This document shows positions 17,707 through 26,303 of a stretch of 64,000 nt of DNA, one piece after another. The notes beneath the pieces were generated by a model, which was not told the origin of the DNA, did not search any database, and worked only from the letters and a program-made list of their open reading frames with translations. This DNA is from an uncultured Flavobacteriales bacterium. Lineage in GTDB: Bacteria; Bacteroidota; Bacteroidia; Flavobacteriales_D; Crocinitomicaceae. Made by a program: the position numbers and the translations under genes. The stretch covers positions 1-64,000 of the forward strand of contig CAJAII010000039.1 of the NCBI GenBank assembly GCA_903939755.1. Direction: 5' to 3'. Numbering within the stretch: the stretch's first letter is position 1; each line of letters begins with the position of its first letter.

Positions 17707-20484
17707 TTAGCACACAACATTTACAATTTTCCCCTTAACAAAAATCACTTTTTTCGGGGTTTTTCCTTCTAAGTGTTTTTGGGTGTTTTCGAGGCCCATG
17801 ATAAGTTCGATTACTTCATTTTCCGGAAGATGCAGGTCAATGGATTGCGTGAAGCGCATTTTTCCATTAAAAGAAATGGGGTATTCATAGCTTGCTTCAA
17901 CTAACATGGCTTCATCGTAAACTGGAAAACTTGCCAAGGCACATCCGCCCGACGGAAGTCCTAGTTTTTCCCAAAGCTCTTCCGCGGTATGCGGGGCATA
18001 CGGGGAGAGTAAGACTAATAAGGGCTGCAGGATTTGTTTGTGATTACATTTCAACTCTGTTAATTCATTAACTGCAATCATTAAGGTAGACACCACCGTA
18101 TTAAATGAATAGCGATCCAAATCATCTTGTATTTTGCGAATCGTTTTATGAAGCACTTTCCACATTTCTTTGGTTGGGTCTTCCTCTAAAGTGCTCCACG
18201 AACCAGTTGCATCAAGAAACAAGCGGGTTGTTTTTTTCAAAAAACCATGTACTCCTGTGATTCCTTTTGTATCCCACGGTTTACTTTGTTCCAATGGGCC
18301 CAAGAACATTTCATACATTCTAAGGGTATCGGCACCAAACTTCTCCACGAGGGCGTCAGGTGTCTGCACATTGAATTTAGATTTTGACATCTTTTCCACC
18401 TCAAAACCGCAGCAATACGTGCCGTCATCTTCTAGAATGAAGGTGGCATCAGCGTATTCCGGCAACCAATTTTTAAACTCCTGAAGATTCAATTTATCAT
18501 TGTCCACTAAGTTCACGTCCACATGAAGTTGATCAGTGGGGTAATCCTTCTTTTTATTCAAGGAAACGAAGGTGTTTTCCCCTTTGATCCGGTAAACGAA
18601 GCTACTTCGCCCCAAAATCATTCCTTGATTAATCAATTTCTTGAATGGCTCATTGAAAGGGATGAAGCCCATATCATAGAGGAATTTGGTCCAAAATCGG
18701 GCATACAGGAGGTGTCCCGTAGCGTGCTCGTTTCCACCAATGTACAAGTCCACGTTTTTCCAATACGCTACTTTATCTTTTCCAACAAAGGAGTCTTTGT
18801 TTTCCGGGTCTAAATAACGTAGGAAATACCACGAACTCCCTGCCCAACCCGGCATCGTGTTGTATTCCATCCGCTCTCCTTGAAAGTGGTTCCAGTCTTC
18901 CTTTTTTGAACGCGCCAAAGGCGGCTCTCCAGATGCTGTGGGTAAATACGCATCTACATTCGGAAGTTCAATGGGAAGGTACTCGTCCGTAATCATTTTT
19001 GGAAGGCCCTTTTCATAATAGACCGGGAAAGGTTCTCCCCAATACCGTTGTCTTGAAAAAACGGCATCCCGAAGTCGAAAATTCACTTTTCGATTTCCTC
19101 GATTGGCTTCTTCTATTTTTTGACAAGCAATCTTGATTGCTTCTTTAATTTCTAGTCCGTCTAAGAAGTTGGAATTCTCAATAATCCCTACTTTTTCTCC
19201 GTACGCCTCTTCTTCAATATCAACGCCTTTAAACACATTGATGATCGGTAAATTGAAATGTTTCGCGAAGCTGTAATCTCTTTGGTCACCGCAAGGAACA
19301 GACATAACGGCTCCGGTTCCATAAGTAGACAAGACATAGTCGGCCGTCCAAATAGGAATGCGGGTTTTGTTAAAAGGATGTATTACAAATGCGCCCGTAA
19401 ATACACCCGAAATATGATGAACATCTGCTTGGCGATCACGTTCCGTTCTTTTCGAAACCGATAACTGATAGTTTTTGACCTCCTCTTTGTGTTCTTCTGT
19501 AACAATTTGTTCTAAAAACGGATGTTCCGGGGCAAGTACCATAAAAGTAACGCCAAACAAGGTGTCGGGCCTTGTCGTAAAAATCTCAAGTGCTAGATTA
19601 TTATGACCCTCCACATCAAAAAAGACGGTTGCCCCCTCGGATTTTCCGATCCAATTGCGTTGTTGTTCTTTTATCGCATCCGACCAATCCAGATCATCCA
19701 GTCCAGTAAGAAGGCGGTCTGCGTATGCTTTGATCCGCATGGACCACTGCATCATTTTCTTTTGTTCCACCGGATGACTACCACGGACCGATAAGCCATT
19801 AATAATTTCATCATTCGCCAACACTGTCCCTAGTTTTGGGCACCAATTCACCCATGTTTCGGATAAAAAAGCTAGACGATATGATTGCAGCACCTCTTCT
19901 TGTTCCACGTCATTCCAACTATTCCATTCTTCCGCCGTGAAACTCTTTTCGTAATCTGAGAAAGCATTCACCCCTTGATTTCCATTCATTGAAAACGCCG
20001 CGATTAATTCTTCTATTGGACACGCTTTGTCAGAAGCGGTATTGTAATATGCATTAAAAAACTGTTTAAAAATCCATTGCGTCCAGCGGTAATAATCAGG
20101 AGAAGATGTTTTTACCTGCCTTGTCCAATCGTAAGAAAACCCTAAACGATCTAGTTGCTGTCTATATCTGGCAATGTTTTGTTCGGTGGTAATTGCAGGA
20201 TGCTGGCCGGTTTGAATCGCATATTGCTCTGCGGGTAATCCGAATGAGTCATAGCCCATTGGATGCAACACATTGAAACCTTTCAAGCGCTTATACCTGG
20301 CATAGATATCCGACGCAATATATCCCAAAGGATGCCCAACATGAAGACCCGCACCCGAAGGATAGGGGAACATATCTAAGACATAATACTTCGGCTTATT
20401 AGGATCTTCAACCACTTTATTGCTTTGGTTTTCTAACCAATACAATTGCCATTTTTTATCTATTGCTTGAAAATCGATTTCCAT
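17707..20484 (-). CDS. leuS: Leucyl-tRNA synthetase
   Basis: The 925-residue class Ia synthetase charges tRNA-Leu. The HIGH motif is HVGH (48-51, within PYPSGAGLHVGHP), and the KMSKS loop is at about 697 (EKMSKSKFN). The editing domain (about 230-430) carries the threonine-rich FTTRPDTLFG and the GTGAVMSVP segment. An insert after residue 150 (DKACPIEELIAAFS) is of the sort seen in Bacteroidota LeuRS. The start is ATG at 20484 with a TAnnTTTG box at 20505-20512. Confidence 0.98.
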   Translation of the reverse strand: MEIDFQAIDKKWQLYWLENQSNKVVEDPNKPKYYVLDMFPYPSGAGLHVGHPLGYIASDIYARYKRLKGFNVLHPMGYDSFGLPAEQYAIQTGQHPAITTEQNIARYRQQLDRLGFSYDWTRQVKTSSPDYYRWTQWIFKQFFNAYYNTASDKACPIEELIAAFSMNGNQGVNAFSDYEKSFTAEEWNSWNDVEQEEVLQSYRLAFLSETWVNWCPKLGTVLANDEIINGLSVRGSHPVEQKKMMQWSMRIKAYADRLLTGLDDLDWSDAIKEQQRNWIGKSEGATVFFDVEGHNNLALEIFTTRPDTLFGVTFMVLAPEHPFLEQIVTEEHKEEVKNYQLSVSKRTERDRQADVHHISGVFTGAFVIHPFNKTRIPIWTADYVLSTYGTGAVMSVPCGDQRDYSFAKHFNLPIINVFKGVDIEEEAYGEKVGIIENSNFLDGLEIKEAIKIACQKIEEANRGNRKVNFRLRDAVFSRQRYWGEPFPVYYEKGLPKMITDEYLPIELPNVDAYLPTASGEPPLARSKKEDWNHFQGERMEYNTMPGWAGSSWYFLRYLDPENKDSFVGKDKVAYWKNVDLYIGGNEHATGHLLYARFWTKFLYDMGFIPFNEPFKKLINQGMILGRSSFVYRIKGENTFVSLNKKKDYPTDQLHVDVNLVDNDKLNLQEFKNWLPEYADATFILEDDGTYCCGFEVEKMSKSKFNVQTPDALVEKFGADTLRMYEMFLGPLEQSKPWDTKGITGVHGFLKKTTRLFLDATGSWSTLEEDPTKEMWKVLHKTIRKIQDDLDRYSFNTVVSTLMIAVNELTELKCNHKQILQPLLVLLSPYAPHTAEELWEKLGLPSGGCALASFPVYDEAMLVEASYEYPISFNGKMRFTQSIDLHLPENEVIELIMGLENTQKHLEGKTPKKVIFVKGKIVNVVC

Positions 20485-20504
20485 ATTGTGCTTAATTCAA
20501 GGCA

Positions 20505-20512
20505 CAAAGATA
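20505..20512 (-). promoter_or_regulatory. Candidate -7 box for leuS
   Basis: The minus strand reads TATCTTTG, 20 bp before the leuS ATG. At 19 nt further upstream stands TTA rather than TTG, so one element matches fully and the other only in part. Confidence 0.4.
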
Positions 20513-20530
20513 ACTAAATCTCCTTGCCGA

Positions 20531-21325
20531 TTAACGGAAATAAACTTGCAAAATAAATGCTGAAAGTCCAAATACGGCCAATGTTCGATCCGTGTAAAGT
20601 TCCTTTTTCAATACAAAAAATTGAAACAGATAGTATAGAAAAGCCAATGAAGAGAACGTGGCAGCGATAAAGAATAGGGCGCCAAAGAAATAGAGGTTGA
20701 AAGCAACAAAGGCAAGTAAGCATAAAAATATAAGAATAAGTAAGGCTTTTCTGGGCAGTACTTGAGGGAGCGTTTTTAATTCAATGGGGTCAATGCGTAA
20801 ATCCCTAAAATCAGATGAAACCGCTAGCGCATAGAAAAGAATAAAGAAGAAACTGCCATTGTAAATCGCCTTATTCGCATAGCTCATTGGCAAAGCGCAA
20901 CACAAGCTAGTCCAAGAGAGCGCGATAAAAAATGACTTCAAATACGGAATGCTTCTAATACTCAACTTAGGTTGGAAAACGGAATAGGAAACGCACATGA
21001 AGAACAATAGGCTTATAAGGAAGTGTTCACTCCAACGGAAATGTAATGAAATTCCAATTCCTAAAAAGGAGAGCGTTGCCACAAAAAATACGATGCGAGT
21101 AGGAAGAAAACGCAAGGATTGAATACTAGCGTATGACCCTTCCTCGCGCAGCCACTTCACCAATTTATGTGTATTGTAAGCCAGAAAAACCGCTAAGGAA
21201 ATAAAAACACAAAGCAATCCTTTCTTTTCATTGGAGTAAGGAAGTGTGTATGAAATGAGGCCTGCTGAGAAGGCCAATAAAAAATAATGGTTCTTAAAGA
21301 AATGCCCTATTCTAGCCAATTTCAT
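20531..21325 (-). CDS. UbiA-like integral membrane protein with one aspartate motif missing
   Basis: The 264-residue protein has eight or nine predicted membrane helices in the pattern of UbiA prenyltransferases. The second aspartate motif is present (SSDFRDLRIDP, Asp172, Asp175, Asp179). The first, normally NDxxDxxxD, reads YNTHKL at 50-55 and has no aspartate. Prenyl transfer is therefore doubtful. It overlaps the glycosyltransferase gene upstream by 14 bp and is last in the tatA-gatA-glycosyltransferase run. Family placement is moderate; function unknown. Confidence 0.65.
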   Translation of the reverse strand: MKLARIGHFFKNHYFLLAFSAGLISYTLPYSNEKKGLLCVFISLAVFLAYNTHKLVKWLREEGSYASIQSLRFLPTRIVFFVATLSFLGIGISLHFRWSEHFLISLLFFMCVSYSVFQPKLSIRSIPYLKSFFIALSWTSLCCALPMSYANKAIYNGSFFFILFYALAVSSDFRDLRIDPIELKTLPQVLPRKALLILIFLCLLAFVAFNLYFFGALFFIAATFSSLAFLYYLFQFFVLKKELYTDRTLAVFGLSAFILQVYFR

Positions 21326-22316
21326 TTATGAAATTTAGGACATTAGCGACACTAATATTTTCTAGGCAACGACAGCTTTTACTTTTTTTACATCCCGGAC
21401 AATTTTCATCAAAAACCAAGACCGTAGACTTTAAACCCAACGGACGCCAACGGCCAGGATGAATGGGTCGGCGGGTGGCAAACAGCGCGATTGCATTTCC
21501 CCCAATAATGGATTTAATATGAATTGGTCCTGTTGAACAAGCCACCGCGACCTTTACTTCAGATAAAAGCGAAATCATTTGAGACAAAGAGAGCCGGCCC
21601 GTTACGTCAATTAATTGAGGGGAGAAAGTAAAACGGTCTCTTATCAGTAAGCCTTCCGCCTCTGTACCCGTAATTAGCACTACTTTTCCTGATTTAACCA
21701 ATTCATTTGCTAATTCAAGGTATTTTTCAATTGGCCATTCCAAGGCGCTGCCTTGCGATTTTGGATGCAACACGATTGCTTGACAGAGCTCTATTTTAGC
21801 TATTGGATTGGGGAACGTATTAACAGGAACAATGAAATTAGGGCGTTGATCCATCAACTCCTCCAAGGAGGGAATGACCTTTAAACCTAAAGGTCGCGCT
21901 AATTCGAAATTTAATTGCGCTTCGTGCAGCGGTGAATTTTTCCGGCTGAAATTCACTTTAATATTACAGCTTAAAAAATGAAATGTTCTGTGGGAAGTCC
22001 CTATCCGGAATGGTATTTTGGCTTTTTTGGCGAGGGATGCAATTTCTGAGTTAGGAAAAACATGAATAATACAGTCCGATTTTATTCGTTCTATTTTTTC
22101 TGCTGAGGGCAAATTAGAAAGAAGATCCCAATCCAATATTTCATCAACTGGTAGAAAGCAAGAAACCACTGGAATCGTGTAGCCCCTGGCTAAGAAAACC
22201 AAGGTTGCTTCTGGAAATTGTTTCTTTATCCAAACGCATAAAGGCAAGGTCAATATTACATCACCTATACTGTCCGTTCGTGAAACAATAATTCGTTTTA
22301 TATCATTCGTTTTCAC
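21312..22316 (-). CDS. Glycosyltransferase family 9 (heptosyltransferase-like)
   Basis: The 334-residue protein has the GT9 N-terminal signature (SRTDSIGDVILTLPL) and the C-terminal donor-binding signature STGPIHIKS (family GTGPxHLA). A cysteine cluster near the end (CPGCKKSKSCRC) is common in this family. GT9 enzymes add heptose or related sugars to lipopolysaccharide core on the cytoplasmic face of the inner membrane. The start is GTG at 22316, inside the end of the GT2 gene (14-bp overlap). The sugar donor is not known. Confidence 0.9.
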   Translation of the reverse strand: MKTNDIKRIIVSRTDSIGDVILTLPLCVWIKKQFPEATLVFLARGYTIPVVSCFLPVDEILDWDLLSNLPSAEKIERIKSDCIIHVFPNSEIASLAKKAKIPFRIGTSHRTFHFLSCNIKVNFSRKNSPLHEAQLNFELARPLGLKVIPSLEELMDQRPNFIVPVNTFPNPIAKIELCQAIVLHPKSQGSALEWPIEKYLELANELVKSGKVVLITGTEAEGLLIRDRFTFSPQLIDVTGRLSLSQMISLLSEVKVAVACSTGPIHIKSIIGGNAIALFATRRPIHPGRWRPLGLKSTVLVFDENCPGCKKSKSCRCLENISVANVLNFINEIG

Positions 22317-23061
22317 TAATTAACCTCCTTAATTCTTTGTATTTATAAATATTTGATTGGGCACTTATCTTCGCAATTACCCAACCACTTTTTCCGTCTA
22401 AGAATCCCTTTTGCCAAAGGAACATTTTCAAAAAACGAATAATCCCACTAATATATGGTTTAAAAAAGGGTGCTTTTTTTCCTTGCTTCCTATATTTCAT
22501 AGCGGTCAATCTGGAGTATTGATCGGCTCTTTGTCTATGTTCCACCTGAGAATAATACGAATAATGCGCTAAAAGTCCGTTCAAACCACTAATTTTTTCC
22601 CCTTCAGGAAGCAGTAACTCTTCGTGTACAATTTCCCCATCCCACAAGGTTTTCTCCCGGGGACTTATCCGCACTTTCACATCTGGAAACCACCCCGAAT
22701 GCTTGATCCAAGTGCCACAATAATTCGTTATTCTGTTTACAGCATAAAAAGCAAGTGGCCCATTGCTCCTTATCTTATTTATTTCAGCTTGGAGCTCCAC
22801 ACTGAGGGACTCATCCGCATCGATTGAAAAAATTAAATCGCTTGTAATAAAAGTGTTTAAATAATTTTTCGATTTTGAATAGCCCAACCATTCGTGTTGG
22901 ATAACACGAATATTCTTTTCTTTACAAATAGCAATTGTATTGTCGGTTGAAAACGAATCAAGTACCAAAATATCATCCACGCAATTTTTCAACGAATCCA
23001 AACAGCGTTGAATATTTCGTTCTTCATTAAAAGTAATAATTGCAGCAGTGATTGTTGGCAT
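22303..23061 (-). CDS. Glycosyltransferase family 2 (LPS core type)
   Basis: The 252-residue GT-A fold enzyme opens with AAIITFNEERNIQRCLDSL, carries the DSFSTDNT and metal-binding DADES (SIDADESL) motifs, and has the C-terminal GKSGWVIAK segment of the WaaE/KdtX-like lipopolysaccharide core glycosyltransferases. It probably adds one sugar to the LPS core together with the neighbouring GT9 enzyme. It lies 34 bp after the transglycosylase gene. Confidence 0.9.
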   Translation of the reverse strand: MPTITAAIITFNEERNIQRCLDSLKNCVDDILVLDSFSTDNTIAICKEKNIRVIQHEWLGYSKSKNYLNTFITSDLIFSIDADESLSVELQAEINKIRSNGPLAFYAVNRITNYCGTWIKHSGWFPDVKVRISPREKTLWDGEIVHEELLLPEGEKISGLNGLLAHYSYYSQVEHRQRADQYSRLTAMKYRKQGKKAPFFKPYISGIIRFLKMFLWQKGFLDGKSGWVIAKISAQSNIYKYKELRRLISENE

Positions 23062-23095
23062 AGTTAAATAAAAAGCAATAGTCGTTTAAATTAAT

Positions 23096-24589
23096 TTACT
23101 TAACTCGTAAACGCTGTCCAACATGAATGGTATTAATATTAACTCCAGGATTTAATTTTTTCAGTTGGGCAGATGTTAAATTATGTTTTTGGGCAATTTT
23201 ACTAAAGTTTTCCCCTTTTTTTACTGTATAATATTTTTTTACTGGAACAGTTGGCTTCACCGGTTGTTTTGGCGCAGGCGTCACTGCTTTCGCCTTAATG
23301 GTCAATCGTTGTCCTATGTAAATATTTGTCGTTCTCAAACCATTCCATTCTAATAACTTTTCAATTTCGACGCCATACTTTTGCGCAATAATTTTAATGT
23401 TGTCTCCAGCTTTAACTTTATAATATTGATAATTCGCATTAATGGTATCGACCACGGATGAATCCTTTTTTATAAATGAATCTATGGCGAATGGGGTAAC
23501 AATATTGGGTGTATTAATCCGGTGATACTTGTAATTTTCCGCCCAATAGACCGAGTCTTCTAAACCGACTAAAAGATTGATCTTTTCTAAAGGCCCCGTA
23601 ACACATCTACCCTTTTCAGATTTCGGAATAAACGATGATTTATAGATCGGATTCAACTCTTTTATTTCATTCAGGTCCCAATCGGTTACTGTCGCAATGG
23701 TTTCCATATGAACTCCTTGCTTTAAACACATCGAATCCAACTGAGCGTTATGTATTTTAGCATCCATTGGAATAATATTATGCTCCGCATGATAAGTTAG
23801 CATGTATGCCGCTGCAATAAAGTTGGGGACGTATCCTTGCGTTTCCGTTGGCAAGTAAGGTCGTACCTCCCAATACGTTTTTTTGTTTCCTGACTTTACA
23901 ATGGCTTTGTTCACATTACCTGGACCGGCATTATAAGCTGCGAGGGCTAAATTCCAATCGCCATATATGCCATATAATTTTTTTAAAAAACGGCAAGCAG
24001 CATCTGTTGCCTTATCTGGATCCATTCGTTCATCGATATAGGAATCTTCCACTAAGCCATAATACAACCCGGTTTTATACATAAACTGCCATAGGCCTAA
24101 TGCACCGGCTTTTGATTTCACTTGCGGCCTTAATCCACTTTCAATAACTGCTAAAAATCGCAATTCAATAGGCAGACCATATTCAGCAAGTTTCTCTTCG
24201 AACATTTCAAAATACAATTTAGACCTACCCAAAACAATTCGTGTAAATCCTCTGCGTTGAGCAACAAAAAACTTCAGCGTTGCCAAAGTTGTTGGATTAC
24301 AATCCATATGAAACGGACTGTGTTCACTCAGGTCCTCTAACCGCTGGCAATAAACATCATCAGAAAAAGTAGGGAGATCCGATGGTTCATATTTTAAAGC
24401 GGCAATAATGGAATCATAAACCGATTGATTGGCGTAGTCGGAATAAAACAAATTCAAACTCTGCTGCACCGTATTAATAAATGGTATGGGATTTAGCGAA
24501 TCGGAAGGCCTCGAAAGCGGTGATGTCCGTTGCGAAAAGGAAACGAACGAAACGAACAAAAACAGCAAAATTGACAATCTTTTTTTCAT
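23096..24589 (-). CDS. Lytic transglycosylase with two C-terminal LysM domains (MltD-like)
   Basis: The 497-residue exported protein has a signal peptide (1-19). The SLT domain (about 130-260) has the catalytic glutamate in VIESGLRPQ, then AGALGLWQFM and ALAAYNAGPGNV. Two LysM peptidoglycan-binding domains end it (about 390-433 and 451-497, each starting YxVKxGxN). It cleaves glycan strands to 1,6-anhydro products during wall remodelling. The start overlaps the gatA stop by 4 bp (ATGA), so it is coupled to gatA. Confidence 0.95.
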   Translation of the reverse strand: MKKRLSILLFLFVSFVSFSQRTSPLSRPSDSLNPIPFINTVQQSLNLFYSDYANQSVYDSIIAALKYEPSDLPTFSDDVYCQRLEDLSEHSPFHMDCNPTTLATLKFFVAQRRGFTRIVLGRSKLYFEMFEEKLAEYGLPIELRFLAVIESGLRPQVKSKAGALGLWQFMYKTGLYYGLVEDSYIDERMDPDKATDAACRFLKKLYGIYGDWNLALAAYNAGPGNVNKAIVKSGNKKTYWEVRPYLPTETQGYVPNFIAAAYMLTYHAEHNIIPMDAKIHNAQLDSMCLKQGVHMETIATVTDWDLNEIKELNPIYKSSFIPKSEKGRCVTGPLEKINLLVGLEDSVYWAENYKYHRINTPNIVTPFAIDSFIKKDSSVVDTINANYQYYKVKAGDNIKIIAQKYGVEIEKLLEWNGLRTTNIYIGQRLTIKAKAVTPAPKQPVKPTVPVKKYYTVKKGENFSKIAQKHNLTSAQLKKLNPGVNINTIHVGQRLRVK

Positions 24590-25995
24590 TTTTTAATCTC
24601 CTCTATGATTTTAGCAAATTCAAACATTTGCTCTTCATTAAATCTATCTGCCATTATTTGTATGCCATAAGGCATTCCATTAGAATGCAATTTAAACGGC
24701 ACACTAAGAGCAGGGTTACCAGTTATGTTTGCGTGAACCGTAAAAATATCTTGGAGATACATTTGAATGGGGTCTTTTATTGCGCCTATTTCAAATGCCG
24801 TTGTTGGTGTCGTTGGTAAGAGTATAAGATCCACCTTGCTAAAAAAAGCATCTGTGGCATTTTTCATTACACGGCGCACCTTTTGTGCTTTCGTATAATA
24901 CGCATCATAATACCCATGTGACAATACGAATGTTCCTGTCATTATGCGTCTTTTAACTTCAGAACCAAATCCTTCAGAACGAGAAAGAACATAGGTTTCC
25001 TCCACTCCTTTAGCGATATGGCTACGGTAACCATAGTGCACACCGTCAAAACGAGATAAGTTAGACGATGCCTCTGCAGTGGTTAATACATAATACGTTG
25101 GGACGATATAATCTAGATATGGGAAACTTATTGGAATTACTTCTATTCCATTATCAGCCAGTTTTGCCACGAATTTATTCATTTCATTTTTAATCTCAGG
25201 ATCTAATCCAGGATGTTCGAAACATTCTGTTAACATCCCAATTCGCAAAGCCTTTCCCTTGGATTTGTTTTCTGTTTTTACCGGCAGTTTTGAGGTCGTT
25301 GCATCCATTTGATCATGGCCAGCCATAATTGTATACAGCAAAGCGGAATCTTCGAGACGATTCGTAAACGCCCCTATTTGGTCAAAAGAAGAGGCATAGG
25401 CAATAAGTCCGTATCTGCTAATTCTTCCGTAGGTTGGTTTTATTCCGAAAGTACCTGTCCAAGAAGCAGGTTGACGCACCGATCCACCGGTATCACTTCC
25501 AAGAGCAGCTGTGCATAATCCTGCAGAAACAGCAACGGCAGATCCTCCCGAAGAACCACCAGAAACATATGCTTTGTTGTAATTGTTTTTTACAGGGCCA
25601 AAAACGGATGTTTCGTTCGAGCTCCCCATAGCAAATTCATCGCAATTAAGTCGTCCAATCACAAGAGCATCTTGATCTAATAAACGTTGAAGTGCCGTGG
25701 CGGTATATAGTGACTCAAAGCCTTCAAGAATTTTTGATGAGGCTGAGACCTTATGATTTATATAACAAATGTTGTCTTTGATTCCGATTACTACCCCTGC
25801 GAGCTGACCTGCTGTTCCGGCCTTGACCTTTCTATCAACTTCGATCGCCTGTGCGGAAACATCGTCCGTGAAAACCTCAATAAAAGCATTCAAGTCTTTG
25901 TTTTCCTCAATCTTAGCAAGGTAATGTTCAACAATTGACAAAACCGTTTCACCAGACTGAATTCTCAGCCTAACATCTTCGATTGAAGCGTGCAT
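24586..25995 (-). CDS. gatA: Glutamyl/aspartyl-tRNA amidotransferase subunit A
   Basis: The 469-residue amidase subunit of GatCAB releases ammonia from glutamine to convert Glu-tRNA-Gln (or Asp-tRNA-Asn) to the correct form. The Ser-cisSer-Lys triad is visible: Lys73 (GIKDNI), Ser148/149 (SGGSSGGSA) and Ser172 (GSDTGGSVRQPA). Length is normal. gatB and gatC are not in this window. It starts 3 bp after tatA and ends in a 4-bp overlap with the transglycosylase. Confidence 0.96.
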   Translation of the reverse strand: MHASIEDVRLRIQSGETVLSIVEHYLAKIEENKDLNAFIEVFTDDVSAQAIEVDRKVKAGTAGQLAGVVIGIKDNICYINHKVSASSKILEGFESLYTATALQRLLDQDALVIGRLNCDEFAMGSSNETSVFGPVKNNYNKAYVSGGSSGGSAVAVSAGLCTAALGSDTGGSVRQPASWTGTFGIKPTYGRISRYGLIAYASSFDQIGAFTNRLEDSALLYTIMAGHDQMDATTSKLPVKTENKSKGKALRIGMLTECFEHPGLDPEIKNEMNKFVAKLADNGIEVIPISFPYLDYIVPTYYVLTTAEASSNLSRFDGVHYGYRSHIAKGVEETYVLSRSEGFGSEVKRRIMTGTFVLSHGYYDAYYTKAQKVRRVMKNATDAFFSKVDLILLPTTPTTAFEIGAIKDPIQMYLQDIFTVHANITGNPALSVPFKLHSNGMPYGIQIMADRFNEEQMFEFAKIIEEIKK

Positions 25996-25998
25996 AAT

Positions 25999-26190
25999 TT
26001 ACTTTTGCTCAATTTTGGTTTCGGCAGACTTTTCTGTAGGTTCGGTTTTATCCTCCCCCTTGGATGCATCTTTAAATTCTTTAATTCCTTTGCCAATTCC
26101 TTTCATTAATTCCGGTATTTTTTTACCACCAAATAAAAGTAGCACCACTGCTAACACTAAAAATATTTCTAAAGGACCGAATTTACCCAT
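25999..26190 (-). CDS. tatA: Twin-arginine translocase subunit TatA
   Basis: The 63-residue protein has the TatA layout: one N-terminal membrane helix (about 4-21, [20 protein letters not shown]), the [16 protein letters not shown] hinge and amphipathic helix, and an acidic, lysine-rich tail. TatA oligomers form the passage for folded proteins across the inner membrane. tatC is not in this window. It heads the minus-strand run with gatA and the transglycosylase; no clear TAnnTTTG box was found in the 113-bp gap upstream. Confidence 0.94.
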   Translation of the reverse strand: MGKFGPLEIFLVLAVVLLLFGGKKIPELMKGIGKGIKEFKDASKGEDKTEPTEKSAETKIEQK

Positions 26191-26303
26191 AACAATAAAG
26201 ATTAATTGAATTGTAAAATTAAGAATAATAATCTATAGTTTCTCTTTTAGCTACTTCAAACTGACAAAATAGCACTAAACGAATAAATAAAAGCCTATCG
26301 TTT

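Noticed and set aside
26191..26303. TTG-N19-TATAGATT upstream of tatA
   Set aside because: The -7 part lacks TTTG; too weak to call.
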